From: Bacteroidales bacterium
GTDB lineage: Bacteria > Bacteroidota > Bacteroidia > Bacteroidales > Bacteroidaceae
Length of the DNA: 52,870 nucleotides
NCBI GenBank assembly: GCA_015060905.1
Contig: SUXQ01000017.1
Location: forward strand, 1-52,870
Reading direction: 5' to 3'
In this document: in pieces, positions 33,138-42,051 of the stretch
Layout of the letters: the number at the start of each line of letters is the position of its first letter
Position numbering within the stretch: the stretch's first letter is position 1
Program-made: the position numbers and the translations under genes
The notes under the pieces: generated by a model
Told to the model about the DNA's origin: nothing
Databases searched by the model: none
What the model saw: only the letters and a program-made list of their open reading frames with translations

Positions 33138-33733
33138 AATTTCAGGAATTTGACTTATCGAAAAATGCCGATGGACTGTTGCCTGTAGTTGTTCAGGATG
33201 CAACAACACTTAAAGTGCTGATGGTTGCATATATGAACCGCGAGGCATATGAAAAAACAGTAGAGACAGGCAAGGCTACATTCTATAGCCGTTCGCGTAA
33301 CGCTCTTTGGACAAAAGGCGAGACAAGCGGCAATTTTATCGAAGTTGTAAAAATGTATCCCGATTGTGACAATGACACATTGCTGCTTATGGGTAAGCCC
33401 GTAGGTCCTGCTTGTCACCGCAATACAACCAGCTGTTTCGATACTCCCGAGCACGAGGGATTCATCCGTAAACTGCAAAAAGTAGTAGAGAACCGTCACA
33501 AAGAGATGCCCGAAGGCTCGTATACCACACTCCTCTTTAACAAGGGCGTGAAGAAAATGGCACAGAAGGTTGGTGAAGAGGCTGTAGAAACAGTAATTGA
33601 GGCAATAGCCGGCAATAAAGAGCGTTACATATACGAAGTATGCGACCTCTTGTATCACGCATTTGTTCTTAATGAACATTTCGGCGTTACACTCGAGGAC
33701 TTTGAGAAAGAATTGCTTGACAGACACAGTTAA
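33134..33733 (+). CDS. hisI: Bifunctional phosphoribosyl-AMP cyclohydrolase / phosphoribosyl-ATP pyrophosphatase
   Basis: A 199-residue fusion (HisIE). HisI half (about 1-110): [39 protein letters not shown], and metal-binding DCDNDTLLL and CHRNTTSCF. HisE half (about 115-199): [33 protein letters not shown] and [12 protein letters not shown]. Steps two and three of the pathway. Last pathway gene of the operon; 17 bp before the next ATG. Confidence 0.96.
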   Translation: MKFQEFDLSKNADGLLPVVVQDATTLKVLMVAYMNREAYEKTVETGKATFYSRSRNALWTKGETSGNFIEVVKMYPDCDNDTLLLMGKPVGPACHRNTTSCFDTPEHEGFIRKLQKVVENRHKEMPEGSYTTLLFNKGVKKMAQKVGEEAVETVIEAIAGNKERYIYEVCDLLYHAFVLNEHFGVTLEDFEKELLDRHS

Positions 33734-33750
33734 TAAAATATTGTTTGCGT

Positions 33751-34101
33751 ATGAAAAAAATATTTTTTGCATTTTCGGCATTGGTAGTCATGCTGTTTAT
33801 GGCAGGTTGCAACAATACAAACCCCATTTGGGGCTTGTGGACACAAGAACCCGCATTGGTACAAAAAACAGAAATTATGTTCAATGACGACAATACAGGC
33901 TTTGTCTTTGTGGCAGACACGGCAAAGTACGAAACAACATGGCAACAGGACTCTTTGCTCATTGTAAAATATGTCGATCCTTATGCCAAGGAGGCAACAG
34001 AATCAAAATCTTACAGAGTGTCCATAGATGGTAATACAATGAAACTCGAGGATGTAAATACCGGTAAAGTGACAAACTATTCACGTTACGTTGAAAAATA
34101 A
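33751..34101 (+). CDS. Small lipocalin-like lipoprotein
   Basis: A 116-residue lipoprotein: signal MKKIFFAFSALVVMLFMAGC with Cys20, followed by NNTNPIWGLWTQEP and a short beta-rich domain of the lipocalin-like type (DUF-type) common in Bacteroidetes. Start at ATG 33751. It is the last gene before the his operon terminator and probably on the same transcript. No link to histidine synthesis is known. Confidence 0.7.
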   Translation: MKKIFFAFSALVVMLFMAGCNNTNPIWGLWTQEPALVQKTEIMFNDDNTGFVFVADTAKYETTWQQDSLLIVKYVDPYAKEATESKSYRVSIDGNTMKLEDVNTGKVTNYSRYVEK

Positions 34102-34117
34102 TTATAAACGTTTACAA

Positions 34118-34166
34118 TAAATATTTAGAGCTGTGTCGTAATAATCGATACAGCTCTAAATATTTA
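34118..34166 (+). terminator. Terminator of the his operon
   Basis: Stem of 17 perfect pairs (TAAATATTTAGAGCTGT with its complement) extended by GTCG/CGAT; it ends in TATTTATAAA. Confidence 0.8.
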
Positions 34167-34389
34167 TAAATTAACGAGGTATTGTAAAAAGTACTGTCTT
34201 TTCTAAAAAAAACTTACTGTAAACACTGTCGTTCTTTGAGATTGTTTAAAATACAAGGAATTCTTATTCATTGTTCTGATAATGCAGAATTAGGATGAAG
34301 AAAAATAGAACTTCACAAAAAAATATTGTAGCGAGACTAAAATTGTAAAAAAAATATAAACAATGCACTCTATTTTTTACTTTGTTTTT
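34167..34389. other. Intergenic, nothing recognised
   Basis: AT-rich spacer between the his terminator and the DUF1846 promoter. No gene or structure seen. Confidence 0.5.
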
Positions 34390-34419
34390 TTGCTGGAAAA
34401 ACAAGAAATAGTAATTTTG
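34390..34419 (+). promoter_or_regulatory. Promoter of the DUF1846 gene
   Basis: TTG at 34390-34392 (in TTTTTTTG), 19 bases, TAATTTTG at 34412-34419. The ATG at 34428 is only 8 bases later, so the transcript may be leaderless or nearly so. Confidence 0.6.
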
Positions 34420-34427
34420 TGGGCAGT

Positions 34428-35888
34428 ATGGAAACAAGTTTTAACAACGAAAAATATCTAAAGATACAGTCCGAACGCATTAAGGAACGTATAGCTCAGT
34501 TCGGTGACAAATTATACCTCGAATTTGGAGGTAAATTGTTTGATGACAACCATGCTAGTCGTGTGTTGCCGGGTTTTAAGCCCGACTCGAAACTGCAGAT
34601 GCTTATGCAGCTTAGCGATTGCGCCGAAATTTTGTTCGTGATAAGCGCTCTTGATATTGAAAAAAACAAGACAAGAAGCGACCTTGGCATTACCTATAAT
34701 GAGGATGTGTTGCGCTTGCGTGACGAGTTTGAAAAGATTGGCCTCTATGTTAGCAGTGTGGTTATTACACACTACAATGGTCAGTCGAGCGCCGATGCTT
34801 ATAGGACGCGTTTGGAACGGTTGGGCATAAAGGTGTACAAGCATTATACGATTGACGGATACCCCAACAATGTGGCATTGATTGACTCGGACGAGGGCTT
34901 CGGCAAGAACGATTATGTAAATACCACCCGCCCGTTGGTTGTTGTTACGGCTCCCGGTCCCGGAAGTGGCAAGATGGCAGTATGCCTCAGTCAACTTTAC
35001 CACGAGAATAAGCGTGGAATAAAGGCAGGCTATGCAAAGTTCGAGACTTTCCCTGTGTGGAGCCTTCCGCTGAAACATCCGTTGAATTTGGCATACGAGG
35101 CTGCAACGGCCGATCTTAACGATGTTAATATGATTGACCCGTTCCATCTTGAACATTATGGCGAGATTGCCGTAAACTATAATAGAGATATTGAAATTTT
35201 TCCGGTACTTAATACTATCTTCGAAAGTATATATGGCGAGAGCCCCTATAAATCGCCGACGGACATGGGAGTGAACATGATAGGTTTCTGCATGAACGAT
35301 GAAGAGGGGTGCTGCGATGCTGCACGCGACGAGATTGTGCGACGATACTATTATGCTTTGTGCAACCTTGCTACAAAAGGCAACAACGAGAATGAGGTGA
35401 ACAAGATTGCCCTTATAATGAAACAGGCGAAAATTACCACCGATTATCGCAAGACTACCGTTGCTGCCAACGATAGAAAATTGGAATCGGGAGTCGCTTC
35501 GGCTGCAATAGAACTTAAGGATGGTACAATAATCTCCTCCCGCTCAAGTTCGTTGTTGGGGCCGAGTGCTGCACTTATACTGAATGCCACCAAACATCTG
35601 GCAGGAATTTCGCACGCTGTGAAACTTATTCCCGAAACGCTTATAGAGCCTATTCAAAAGACCAAGGTAGAGTATCTTCACGGACGCAACCCTCGTCTGC
35701 ACGCCGATGAGGTGCTTGTGGCTCTTTCGTTGCTTAGTAACCATGATGAAAATTGTCGTAAGGCTCTTGCACAACTTCCAAAATTGCAAGGTTGTCAGGT
35801 GCACTCGACGGTTATGCTGACTGATGTTGATCAGAAAATCTTCAAAAGATTAGGCGTCGGATTAACCTGTGACCCGGTAAAGAAATAG
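34428..35888 (+). CDS. DUF1846 domain-containing protein
   Basis: A 486-residue protein, full length for DUF1846. Hallmarks are ERIAQFGDKLYLEFGGKLFDDNHASRVLPGF near the N-terminus, VVTAPGPGSGKMAVCLSQLYHENKRG (phosphate-binding-like loop), and FETFPVWSLPLKHPLNLAYEAATADL. Structures exist for the family, but no function is established that I know of. The start at METSFNNEKYL agrees with family N-termini. It stands alone, with its own promoter and terminator. Confidence 0.9.
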   Translation: METSFNNEKYLKIQSERIKERIAQFGDKLYLEFGGKLFDDNHASRVLPGFKPDSKLQMLMQLSDCAEILFVISALDIEKNKTRSDLGITYNEDVLRLRDEFEKIGLYVSSVVITHYNGQSSADAYRTRLERLGIKVYKHYTIDGYPNNVALIDSDEGFGKNDYVNTTRPLVVVTAPGPGSGKMAVCLSQLYHENKRGIKAGYAKFETFPVWSLPLKHPLNLAYEAATADLNDVNMIDPFHLEHYGEIAVNYNRDIEIFPVLNTIFESIYGESPYKSPTDMGVNMIGFCMNDEEGCCDAARDEIVRRYYYALCNLATKGNNENEVNKIALIMKQAKITTDYRKTTVAANDRKLESGVASAAIELKDGTIISSRSSSLLGPSAALILNATKHLAGISHAVKLIPETLIEPIQKTKVEYLHGRNPRLHADEVLVALSLLSNHDENCRKALAQLPKLQGCQVHSTVMLTDVDQKIFKRLGVGLTCDPVKK

Positions 35889-35903
35889 CAATTATTTGAT
35901 TGA

Positions 35904-35943
35904 TTGCACGATGTTCGCAATGTTAATTACGAACATCGTGCAA
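35904..35943 (+). terminator. Terminator of the DUF1846 gene
   Basis: 14-bp perfect stem (TTGCACGATGTTCG / CGAACATCGTGCAA) with a T-rich end (ATTTTTA). Confidence 0.8.
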
Positions 35944-35970
35944 ATTTTTAAAGATATCTAAGGTAATAGT

Positions 35971-37167
35971 ATGAAAAACACAATTAAAAAGAATTTAATA
36001 GCATTTGCACTTGTGGCAATGTTACCTGTGAGTGTAATATTTGCCAATAACGAAAATGAAAGTGAAAATGTTGCAACGCCAATAACCAACAATGTCGATT
36101 TTAGTGTCAGCAGAAGTATTTACGGCGAGGCTGTTGCTCCCACAGCCGATGCAACAGGTGCCGAATATAATTCTTTGAATCTTGAGATAGGGCTCAGCAA
36201 ATTAAGGCTTTTTGGTTATGCACAATCGACCTATTATTATAATAGAAAGGCGGGGGTGGATAAAAATGCTCTTGATATACAGCGTGTTATTCTTATGGCT
36301 GATGCACAGCTTACACGCAAGCTCAGTTTCTTTCTGATGTACGACGCTGTAAAAAGCGAAATGCACGAGTATTATGCACAGTACGAGGTTGCACCTTTCA
36401 TGAAACTGCGCGTGGGACAGTACAAGCAGCCTTTTACGCTCGAGAGCATCTTGTCGCCAACCTATATGAGTACCATTCAATATGACCCCTCGGTGCTCTA
36501 TCTGGCGGGTATTGCCACCGACCCTCTCATGGGTAACTATGTGGCGCGCGATGCGGGTGTGATGCTTACGGGAGATTTCTTGAATAATGGCGAACGCGAC
36601 CTTTTCAATTATAGCATAGGCGTTTTTAACGGTCCCGGAATGAATCAGAAAGAGAATAACAATCAAAAGGATGTTGCGGGAATGTTGCAGTATAAGCCCA
36701 CGAAGGATATTCTTCTCGAGGGCTCGTTCCTTGTTGGTACGGGGCACGCCTTGCAGCCTTCGCCTTTCGGGCTTTTCCCCGCGGGCTGCAACTATTCGCG
36801 TCACAGATGGAACGTGGGTGTCGAGGCTAAATTTTCGCCCATCTATCTGCGTGCCGAATATATTCAGGGTTACGACGGTGGCGTACATTCACGTGGAGGG
36901 TATGTGAACGCGCTCTATCGTATATTTAAAAATTGCGACCTTATGTTCAATTGGGACAATCTTGATAAAAATGTTCACACGAGTCGTGGCGAGCAGCAGG
37001 CTCTTTACGATGCCGCCGGCTTTGTGACACGTCTGAATACTTATACGACGGGTATACAATGGTGGTTCCACAAACGTTGCCGTCTGCAGGGACAATTTAT
37101 ATACACCGACCCTCGTGTGGGTGAAATTTCGCGCGAATTTATCACTCAGCTTCAAATAGTATTCTGA
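35971..37167 (+). CDS. OprO/OprP-like outer-membrane porin
   Basis: A 398-residue protein with a signal peptide (MKNTIKKNLIAFALVAMLPVSVIFA) and an amphipathic beta-barrel pattern. Family features: LSKLRLFGYAQSTYYYN, the internal strand FFLMYDAVKSEMHEYYAQYEVAPFMKLRVGQYKQPFTLES, and ARDAGVMLTGDF. It ends in aromatic IVF, the outer-membrane insertion signal. Phosphate selectivity is only the family name. The next gene starts 1 base after its stop. Confidence 0.85.
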   Translation: MKNTIKKNLIAFALVAMLPVSVIFANNENESENVATPITNNVDFSVSRSIYGEAVAPTADATGAEYNSLNLEIGLSKLRLFGYAQSTYYYNRKAGVDKNALDIQRVILMADAQLTRKLSFFLMYDAVKSEMHEYYAQYEVAPFMKLRVGQYKQPFTLESILSPTYMSTIQYDPSVLYLAGIATDPLMGNYVARDAGVMLTGDFLNNGERDLFNYSIGVFNGPGMNQKENNNQKDVAGMLQYKPTKDILLEGSFLVGTGHALQPSPFGLFPAGCNYSRHRWNVGVEAKFSPIYLRAEYIQGYDGGVHSRGGYVNALYRIFKNCDLMFNWDNLDKNVHTSRGEQQALYDAAGFVTRLNTYTTGIQWWFHKRCRLQGQFIYTDPRVGEISREFITQLQIVF

Positions 37168-37168
37168 T

Positions 37169-38341
37169 ATGCGCGTAATACTTCTTCTTTTTTCGTTGGT
37201 TGCGTTATTTTCGTGCGCTCCCTCGGCGCCGGTGCAGACGGCTGTTGCTGTCGCCGACTCGCTTGTGGTTGTGACCTTTGGCGACACCACGAAATTGTAT
37301 TTCCGCATTCTGACGGATGACGAGGCCGAGCTCACATGGGATGCTACCGAGGGGAAAAACTATAATACTCCCGGACGTTACCAGCATAAGGGTACATTGG
37401 TGGTGCCCTCGCAGATAACCATCGATGGCAAGGTATATAAAATTACCTCTGTTGGCGATTATGCTCTTTTTCAGCAGCGCAGTCTGACAGAAATATATCT
37501 CTCGGATGGCATACGACACATTGGCAATAAGGCTCTGTCGGGGTGCGACAGGCTTATAAGCATGCGCCTGCCTGCGACCCTTGAGGCTGTTGGAGTAGAG
37601 GCTTTTGCGCGTTGCAAACATTTAAAAAACATCACTCTGCCCGATGCTGTAAAGGAGATGGGAAGTGGGGCAATGTACGATTGTAAAAGTTTGCGTGAAG
37701 TTAAAATACCAAGCTCAATGACGGTGGTGCCCGAGGAACTTTTCTCTGGATGTTTTTCTCTTAAAGAGGTTGATATTCACAACAGGGTAACGACTATCGG
37801 AGAGAGGGCGTTCAGCTGCTGTGAACAGCTCGAAGAGGTTGATATTCCAAATTCTGTAAATGAGATAAAGGACGGAGTTTTTGAAAGGTGTACCTCTTTG
37901 CGTCGCGTCAGTTTGCCCGCAAGTATCAAGAATATACCTTCGGGGTGTTTCTATGCTTGCCGTTCGCTCGAAAAGGTGAACCTCAGACATGTAGAGAGTA
38001 TATCTTCGGGAGCTTTTGTCTTATGTAGCTCCATCAGGGAATTTAATCTTCCCGAGGGGCTGAAAGCAATAGGCGAATATGCGTTTGCGTCATGTGAGGG
38101 CATCGAAGAGATGCGCATTCCTCTGTCGGTAGAATATGTGGGCGACGAGGCTTTTGCAAATTGTCGTAATTTGAAGGATATTTATCTTTTGCGCATTAAG
38201 CCTATAAAGATTGATAGTGAAATGGCTTTCCCGCCGGAGCCATGCAGAATAAATATTCCCAAAGGCAGCATAGATTCTTATCAGTTTACTGCAAAGTGGA
38301 AAAAGTTTAATTATCGCGAGGTTAAGGTGGGCGAAAAGTAG
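37169..38341 (+). CDS. LRR (BspA-type) lipoprotein
   Basis: A 390-residue lipoprotein: MRVILLLFSLVALFSC with Cys16. After an N-terminal beta domain come about eight LRR_5 repeats (ITSVGDYALFQQRSLTEIYL; VTTIGERAFSCCEQLEEVDIP; others) and the terminal cap RINIPKGSIDSYQFTAKWKKF. There is no T9SS tail; anchoring would be by lipid, unlike the other BspA proteins here. Starts right after the porin gene, so they are co-expressed and may interact in the outer membrane. Confidence 0.85.
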   Translation: MRVILLLFSLVALFSCAPSAPVQTAVAVADSLVVVTFGDTTKLYFRILTDDEAELTWDATEGKNYNTPGRYQHKGTLVVPSQITIDGKVYKITSVGDYALFQQRSLTEIYLSDGIRHIGNKALSGCDRLISMRLPATLEAVGVEAFARCKHLKNITLPDAVKEMGSGAMYDCKSLREVKIPSSMTVVPEELFSGCFSLKEVDIHNRVTTIGERAFSCCEQLEEVDIPNSVNEIKDGVFERCTSLRRVSLPASIKNIPSGCFYACRSLEKVNLRHVESISSGAFVLCSSIREFNLPEGLKAIGEYAFASCEGIEEMRIPLSVEYVGDEAFANCRNLKDIYLLRIKPIKIDSEMAFPPEPCRINIPKGSIDSYQFTAKWKKFNYREVKVGEK

Positions 38342-38385
38342 GCTTTTCTTATTTATTAAGATGGCAGTGTCCAAAATAATTTGTT

Positions 38386-38943
38386 ATGAAACATTTAATT
38401 GCATTTTTTGTCGTTTTTCTTTTGTTGGCGGCGTGCGCTACACAAAAAGAGAAAGATTACAGCTATTTATACGACAAGGATAGTAAATATGATATTTCCG
38501 GTAAAAGCCCCTCTCCCTTTGTTGGAATTTGGCGGTGGGTATATAACAAGCCGGGTGTAACAAGTATAAGTGTTGATATTGGCGAGCGTAACGACTCTTT
38601 GTTTATCGCATTCTATTGTATTTATGATTACGGTAATTTTGTAAACGGTCCTGAGCTCTATGATAATGGTAAACCTCGGGCTGATATTTGTATAGCCTCT
38701 CCCAAAAGCGGCAATACTGTGCAAGGTGTAAATGTATATAAGCCTTATGACTATATGGAAGCACCGTTTGATAGCGTCTTTTTGCGGTTAATTGACAAAA
38801 ATACTTTGGTCGTAAAAGTTGCCGGTGGCTATAATTATTATGTCCCCCGAGAGGCAGCCTTTAGGCGTGGTGATAGTAAGAATCGAGAATTTTCTCCTAT
38901 AGTTGATTATATTTACGCCGATAGTGCTACAATGAAAAAGTAA
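38386..38943 (+). CDS. Uncharacterised lipoprotein, paralogue A
   Basis: A 185-residue lipoprotein: MKHLIAFFVVFLLLAAC with Cys17. The core shares GKSPSPFVGIWRW and IGERNDSLFIAFY with the next gene, so they are tandem paralogues. The fold is probably a small beta-barrel (lipocalin-like). The function is unknown. It lies 44 bp after the LRR lipoprotein. Confidence 0.65.
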   Translation: MKHLIAFFVVFLLLAACATQKEKDYSYLYDKDSKYDISGKSPSPFVGIWRWVYNKPGVTSISVDIGERNDSLFIAFYCIYDYGNFVNGPELYDNGKPRADICIASPKSGNTVQGVNVYKPYDYMEAPFDSVFLRLIDKNTLVVKVAGGYNYYVPREAAFRRGDSKNREFSPIVDYIYADSATMKK

Positions 38944-38950
38944 TTAATTT

Positions 38951-39466
38951 ATGAAGCATTTTATTACATTTTTTGCCACCTTTCTTTTGCTTGCTGCATG
39001 CTCTTTGTTAAAATTTAATGTAGAGGGTAAAAATCCGTCACCATACGTTGGCAAATGGATGTGGGAGCCCGATGGCGAAAAGGGAATTTCGTGTCTTTAC
39101 ATTGGCGAGCGTAACGACTCTTTATTTATCGCGGTGTATGCAAAATTGCCATATGCATGGTTGTTCTTGCCCGGATATTATGGCGACCCTACCAAAGAAA
39201 TTTACAGTCCGTATATTTGTATGCAGCGTCCGCAGAAAGGCAATAAGGCTGTGGTTGTATATTCTCATTCTCCTACTAATGAAAAGTCTGTCCCTCGCTA
39301 CAATGAGGTTAGCCTGAAACTGAAAGATGAGAATACTTTAGAATGGAAGGTTAAACTATCCGAGGAGATGAATATTCCCACGAAGATGGTTTTTAAGAGA
39401 GAGAGTGGGCGAAATTACAAGTTTGGACCGAGAGTGCCTTTTATGTATGTGAATAAGGGCAAATGA
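38951..39466 (+). CDS. Uncharacterised lipoprotein, paralogue B
   Basis: A 171-residue lipoprotein, MKHFITFFATFLLLAAC (Cys17), with GKNPSPYVGKWMW and IGERNDSLFIAVY as in paralogue A, 7 bp upstream. It lacks about 20 residues after the lipobox compared with A. The function is unknown. Followed by a terminator shared with proS. Confidence 0.65.
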   Translation: MKHFITFFATFLLLAACSLLKFNVEGKNPSPYVGKWMWEPDGEKGISCLYIGERNDSLFIAVYAKLPYAWLFLPGYYGDPTKEIYSPYICMQRPQKGNKAVVVYSHSPTNEKSVPRYNEVSLKLKDENTLEWKVKLSEEMNIPTKMVFKRESGRNYKFGPRVPFMYVNKGK

Positions 39467-39500
39467 CATAAAAAAAGCGGCGTATGCCGCTTTTTTTATG
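39467..39500. terminator. Bidirectional terminator
   Basis: 15-bp perfect arms (CATAAAAAAAGCGGC and complement) around GTAT; A-run and T-run on either side serve both the lipoprotein gene and convergent proS. Confidence 0.88.
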
Positions 39501-39512
39501 ATTGAATGTCCG

Positions 39513-40991
39513 TTAGTATGCTCTTGCGAACAGTACGCGCTGAGCCGAGGGCTTGCCTGTTACCATGCAAACGCCGGGAGTCTTGTCGCCGGCCAAGGGG
39601 ATACAGCGTATTGTAGCTTTTGTCTCGGCCTTGATAAGCTCTTCAGTCTCGGGAGTGCCGTCCCAATGGGCGAGGATAAAGCCACCTTTCTCAATCTCTT
39701 GTTTGAACTCTTCGTAGGTGTCTACGGTGCGGGTATTCTCTTCGCGCATCTTTAGAGCCTTGTGGTAGATGTTCAACTGAATTTCGTCGAGCAGTGCTTT
39801 TACAAACTCTGTAATTCCTTCGATGGGGCGTGTAATCTTTTCGAGTGTGTCGCGGCGCATAACCTCTATTGTGCCATTCTCAATGTCACGGGCACCGAGT
39901 ACCAAGCGCACGGGTACACCTTTAAGCTCGTAGTCGGCAAATTTGAATCCGGGGCGACGGTTGTCGGCATTGTCATATTTTACGCTTATGCCCAATGCTT
40001 TAAGCTCGTCGATAAGCACGTTTACCTTGCTGTCGATTACTGCCAACTGCTCGTTGTTCTTGTAGATGGGCACAATAACTACCTGAATGGGGGCAAGTGC
40101 GGGGGGGAGCACAAGGCCATTGTCATCCGAGTGTGTCATGATGAGTGCTCCCATCAAGCGGGTAGATACTCCCCATGAGGTTGCCCATACATATTCGGGC
40201 TTATTCTCTTTGTTGATGAACTGTACGTCAAATGCCTTTGCAAAATTCTGGCCGAGGAAGTGTGATGTTCCGCACTGAAGGGCTTTTCCATCCTGCATCA
40301 ATCCCTCGATGGTGTATGTGTCGAGTGCACCGGCGAAACGTTCGTTTGCCGATTTTACGCCCATCACCACGGGGACTGCCATATATTTGTTGGCAAATTC
40401 GTTGTATACGTGCAACATTGTGTTTGCCTCTTTCTCGGCCTCTTCGCGTGTAGCGTGTGCTGTGTGTCCCTCTTGCCACAAGAATTCCGCTGTGCGCAGG
40501 AACAGACGTGTGCGCATCTCCCAACGGAGTACGTTTGCCCATTGGTTGCACAGAATGGGCAGGTCGCGGTACGATTGTATCCAATTTTTATATGTGCTCC
40601 AGATGATTGTCTCGGATGTGGGACGTATAATCATCTCCTCCTCCAATTTTGCGGCAGGGTCTACAACAACACCTTTACCATCGGATGAGTTTTTCAGACG
40701 ATAGTGAGTAACAACTGCACACTCTTTTGCGAATCCCTCAACGTGGTCGGCCTCGCGGCTGAGGTACGATTTTGGAATAAGCAAGGGAAAGTATGCGTTT
40801 GAGTGACCTGTTGCCTTGAACATGTCGTCGAGAATGCGTTGCATCTTTTCCCATATGGCGTATCCGTAAGGCTTTATTACCATACATCCGCGCACAGCCG
40901 ATTGCTCTGCAAGGTCTGCTTTTACTACTAATTCATTATACCATTGTGAGTAATTCTCACTTCTTTTTGTCAAATCTTTAAGTTCGGCCAT
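39513..40991 (-). CDS. proS: Prolyl-tRNA synthetase, archaeal/eukaryotic type
   Basis: A 492-residue class II synthetase that charges tRNA-Pro. It is of the short archaeal/eukaryal type (no editing insertion between motifs 2 and 3), as usual in Bacteroidetes. Motif 1 region is [31 protein letters not shown]; the motif 2 arginine loop is [30 protein letters not shown]; motif 3 is [33 protein letters not shown]. An anticodon-binding domain follows (about 285-385), then a C-terminal zinc-type domain ending in the aromatic ARAY. Confidence 0.96.
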   Translation of the reverse strand: MAELKDLTKRSENYSQWYNELVVKADLAEQSAVRGCMVIKPYGYAIWEKMQRILDDMFKATGHSNAYFPLLIPKSYLSREADHVEGFAKECAVVTHYRLKNSSDGKGVVVDPAAKLEEEMIIRPTSETIIWSTYKNWIQSYRDLPILCNQWANVLRWEMRTRLFLRTAEFLWQEGHTAHATREEAEKEANTMLHVYNEFANKYMAVPVVMGVKSANERFAGALDTYTIEGLMQDGKALQCGTSHFLGQNFAKAFDVQFINKENKPEYVWATSWGVSTRLMGALIMTHSDDNGLVLPPALAPIQVVIVPIYKNNEQLAVIDSKVNVLIDELKALGISVKYDNADNRRPGFKFADYELKGVPVRLVLGARDIENGTIEVMRRDTLEKITRPIEGITEFVKALLDEIQLNIYHKALKMREENTRTVDTYEEFKQEIEKGGFILAHWDGTPETEELIKAETKATIRCIPLAGDKTPGVCMVTGKPSAQRVLFARAY

Positions 40992-41096
40992 AATATATTA
41001 ACAGCTTTTATATTTTTATAGTTTGCAAATTTACACAGAAACGTTGAATTTACGAAAAAAAAAGCCTGTTGTTTGCTTAGAAGTTGTTTTTAATTG

Positions 41097-41125
41097 TTGC
41101 TATTGATAAAAATGTCGTATATTTG
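41097..41125 (+). promoter_or_regulatory. Promoter of the OmpA-like lipoprotein gene
   Basis: TTG 41097-41099, 18 bases, TATATTTG 41118-41125. Leader of about 40 nt to the ATG at 41174. Confidence 0.6.
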
Positions 41126-41173
41126 CAAACATGAATTTGTAGATGAATAATAAAATAAACTAAGTAAAGGATT

Positions 41174-41884
41174 ATGAAAGCAAAATTAACTAAGATTATT
41201 TGTGGTGCACTTTGTGCAGCATTTATGCTCAGCGGTTGTCAGAGTATGAATAATACAGCTAAAGGTGGTCTTATCGGTGGTGGCGGTGGTGCTGCCCTCG
41301 GTGCGATTGTTGGTACTCTTGTAAGCGGTAAGAGTGATAAAGGTAAGGGCGCAGCAATCGGTGCAGCAATCGGTGCAACAGTAGGCGCAGGTACAGGTGT
41401 TATTATCGGTAAAAGAATGGATAATGCTGCCGAGGCTGCCAAACAAGTAGAGAATGCTACAGTCGAGACTGTAACAGACGCTAATAACCTTACAGCTGTT
41501 AAGGTAACATTCGACTCGGGTGTGCTTTTTGCTACTAACAAATATGATCTTAACAATACTGCCAAGGCTAATCTTGCCGAGTTTGCAAAGGTGCTCAAAG
41601 AGTATAATGATGCTGACGTTGCTATCTATGGTCATACAGACTCGACAGGTAGCGATGCTATCAACAATCCCCTTTCTGTGAATCGCGCAAATGCAGTTTC
41701 TAACTATTTGAAGTCTCTCGGCGTTTCTGCCAGCCAGATTAAGAGTGTCGAGGGTAAGGGCTCTACCGAGCCTGTTGCAGACAACAGCACTGCTGCCGGT
41801 CGCAGCCAGAATCGTCGCGTAGAGGTTTATATGTACGCAAGCGAGGCGATGATTAATTCTGCCAACAACGGTACTTTGAAATAA
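41174..41884 (+). CDS. OmpA-family lipoprotein with glycine-zipper segment
   Basis: A 236-residue lipoprotein: MLSGCQSM lipobox, Cys22. Residues 32-80 are a glycine zipper (GGLIGGGGGAALGAIVGTLV, GAAIGAAIGATVGAGTGVIIG), and residues about 110-225 form the peptidoglycan-binding OmpA domain (VTFDSGVLFATNKYDLNNTA, IYGHTDSTGSDAINNPLSVNRANAV, NRRVEVYM). It probably links the outer membrane to peptidoglycan. Codon bias and a strong promoter suggest high expression. Confidence 0.9.
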   Translation: MKAKLTKIICGALCAAFMLSGCQSMNNTAKGGLIGGGGGAALGAIVGTLVSGKSDKGKGAAIGAAIGATVGAGTGVIIGKRMDNAAEAAKQVENATVETVTDANNLTAVKVTFDSGVLFATNKYDLNNTAKANLAEFAKVLKEYNDADVAIYGHTDSTGSDAINNPLSVNRANAVSNYLKSLGVSASQIKSVEGKGSTEPVADNSTAAGRSQNRRVEVYMYASEAMINSANNGTLK

Positions 41885-41911
41885 ATTTTCAAAATATCTT
41901 TAAAATAAGAG

Positions 41912-41944
41912 CGAGCCTCAAAGTCTAAAAAACTTTGAGGCTCG
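41912..41944 (+). terminator. Terminator of the OmpA-like gene
   Basis: 13-bp perfect stem (CGAGCCTCAAAGT / ACTTTGAGGCTCG), weak T stretch after it. Confidence 0.7.
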
Positions 41945-41991
41945 TTGCTTTAATAATATAGCACCTTCCTTAAAATATTCTCCTTATATAA

Positions 41992-42021
41992 TTGAGGAGA
42001 TAAAAATAAGCATTATTTTTG
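41992..42021 (+). promoter_or_regulatory. Promoter of the GH92 gene
   Basis: TTG 41992-41994, 19 bases, TATTTTTG 42014-42021; 30 bases before the ATG at 42052. Confidence 0.55.
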
Positions 42022-42051
42022 TGAAAATAAATTCAAGAATTATCATCAACA

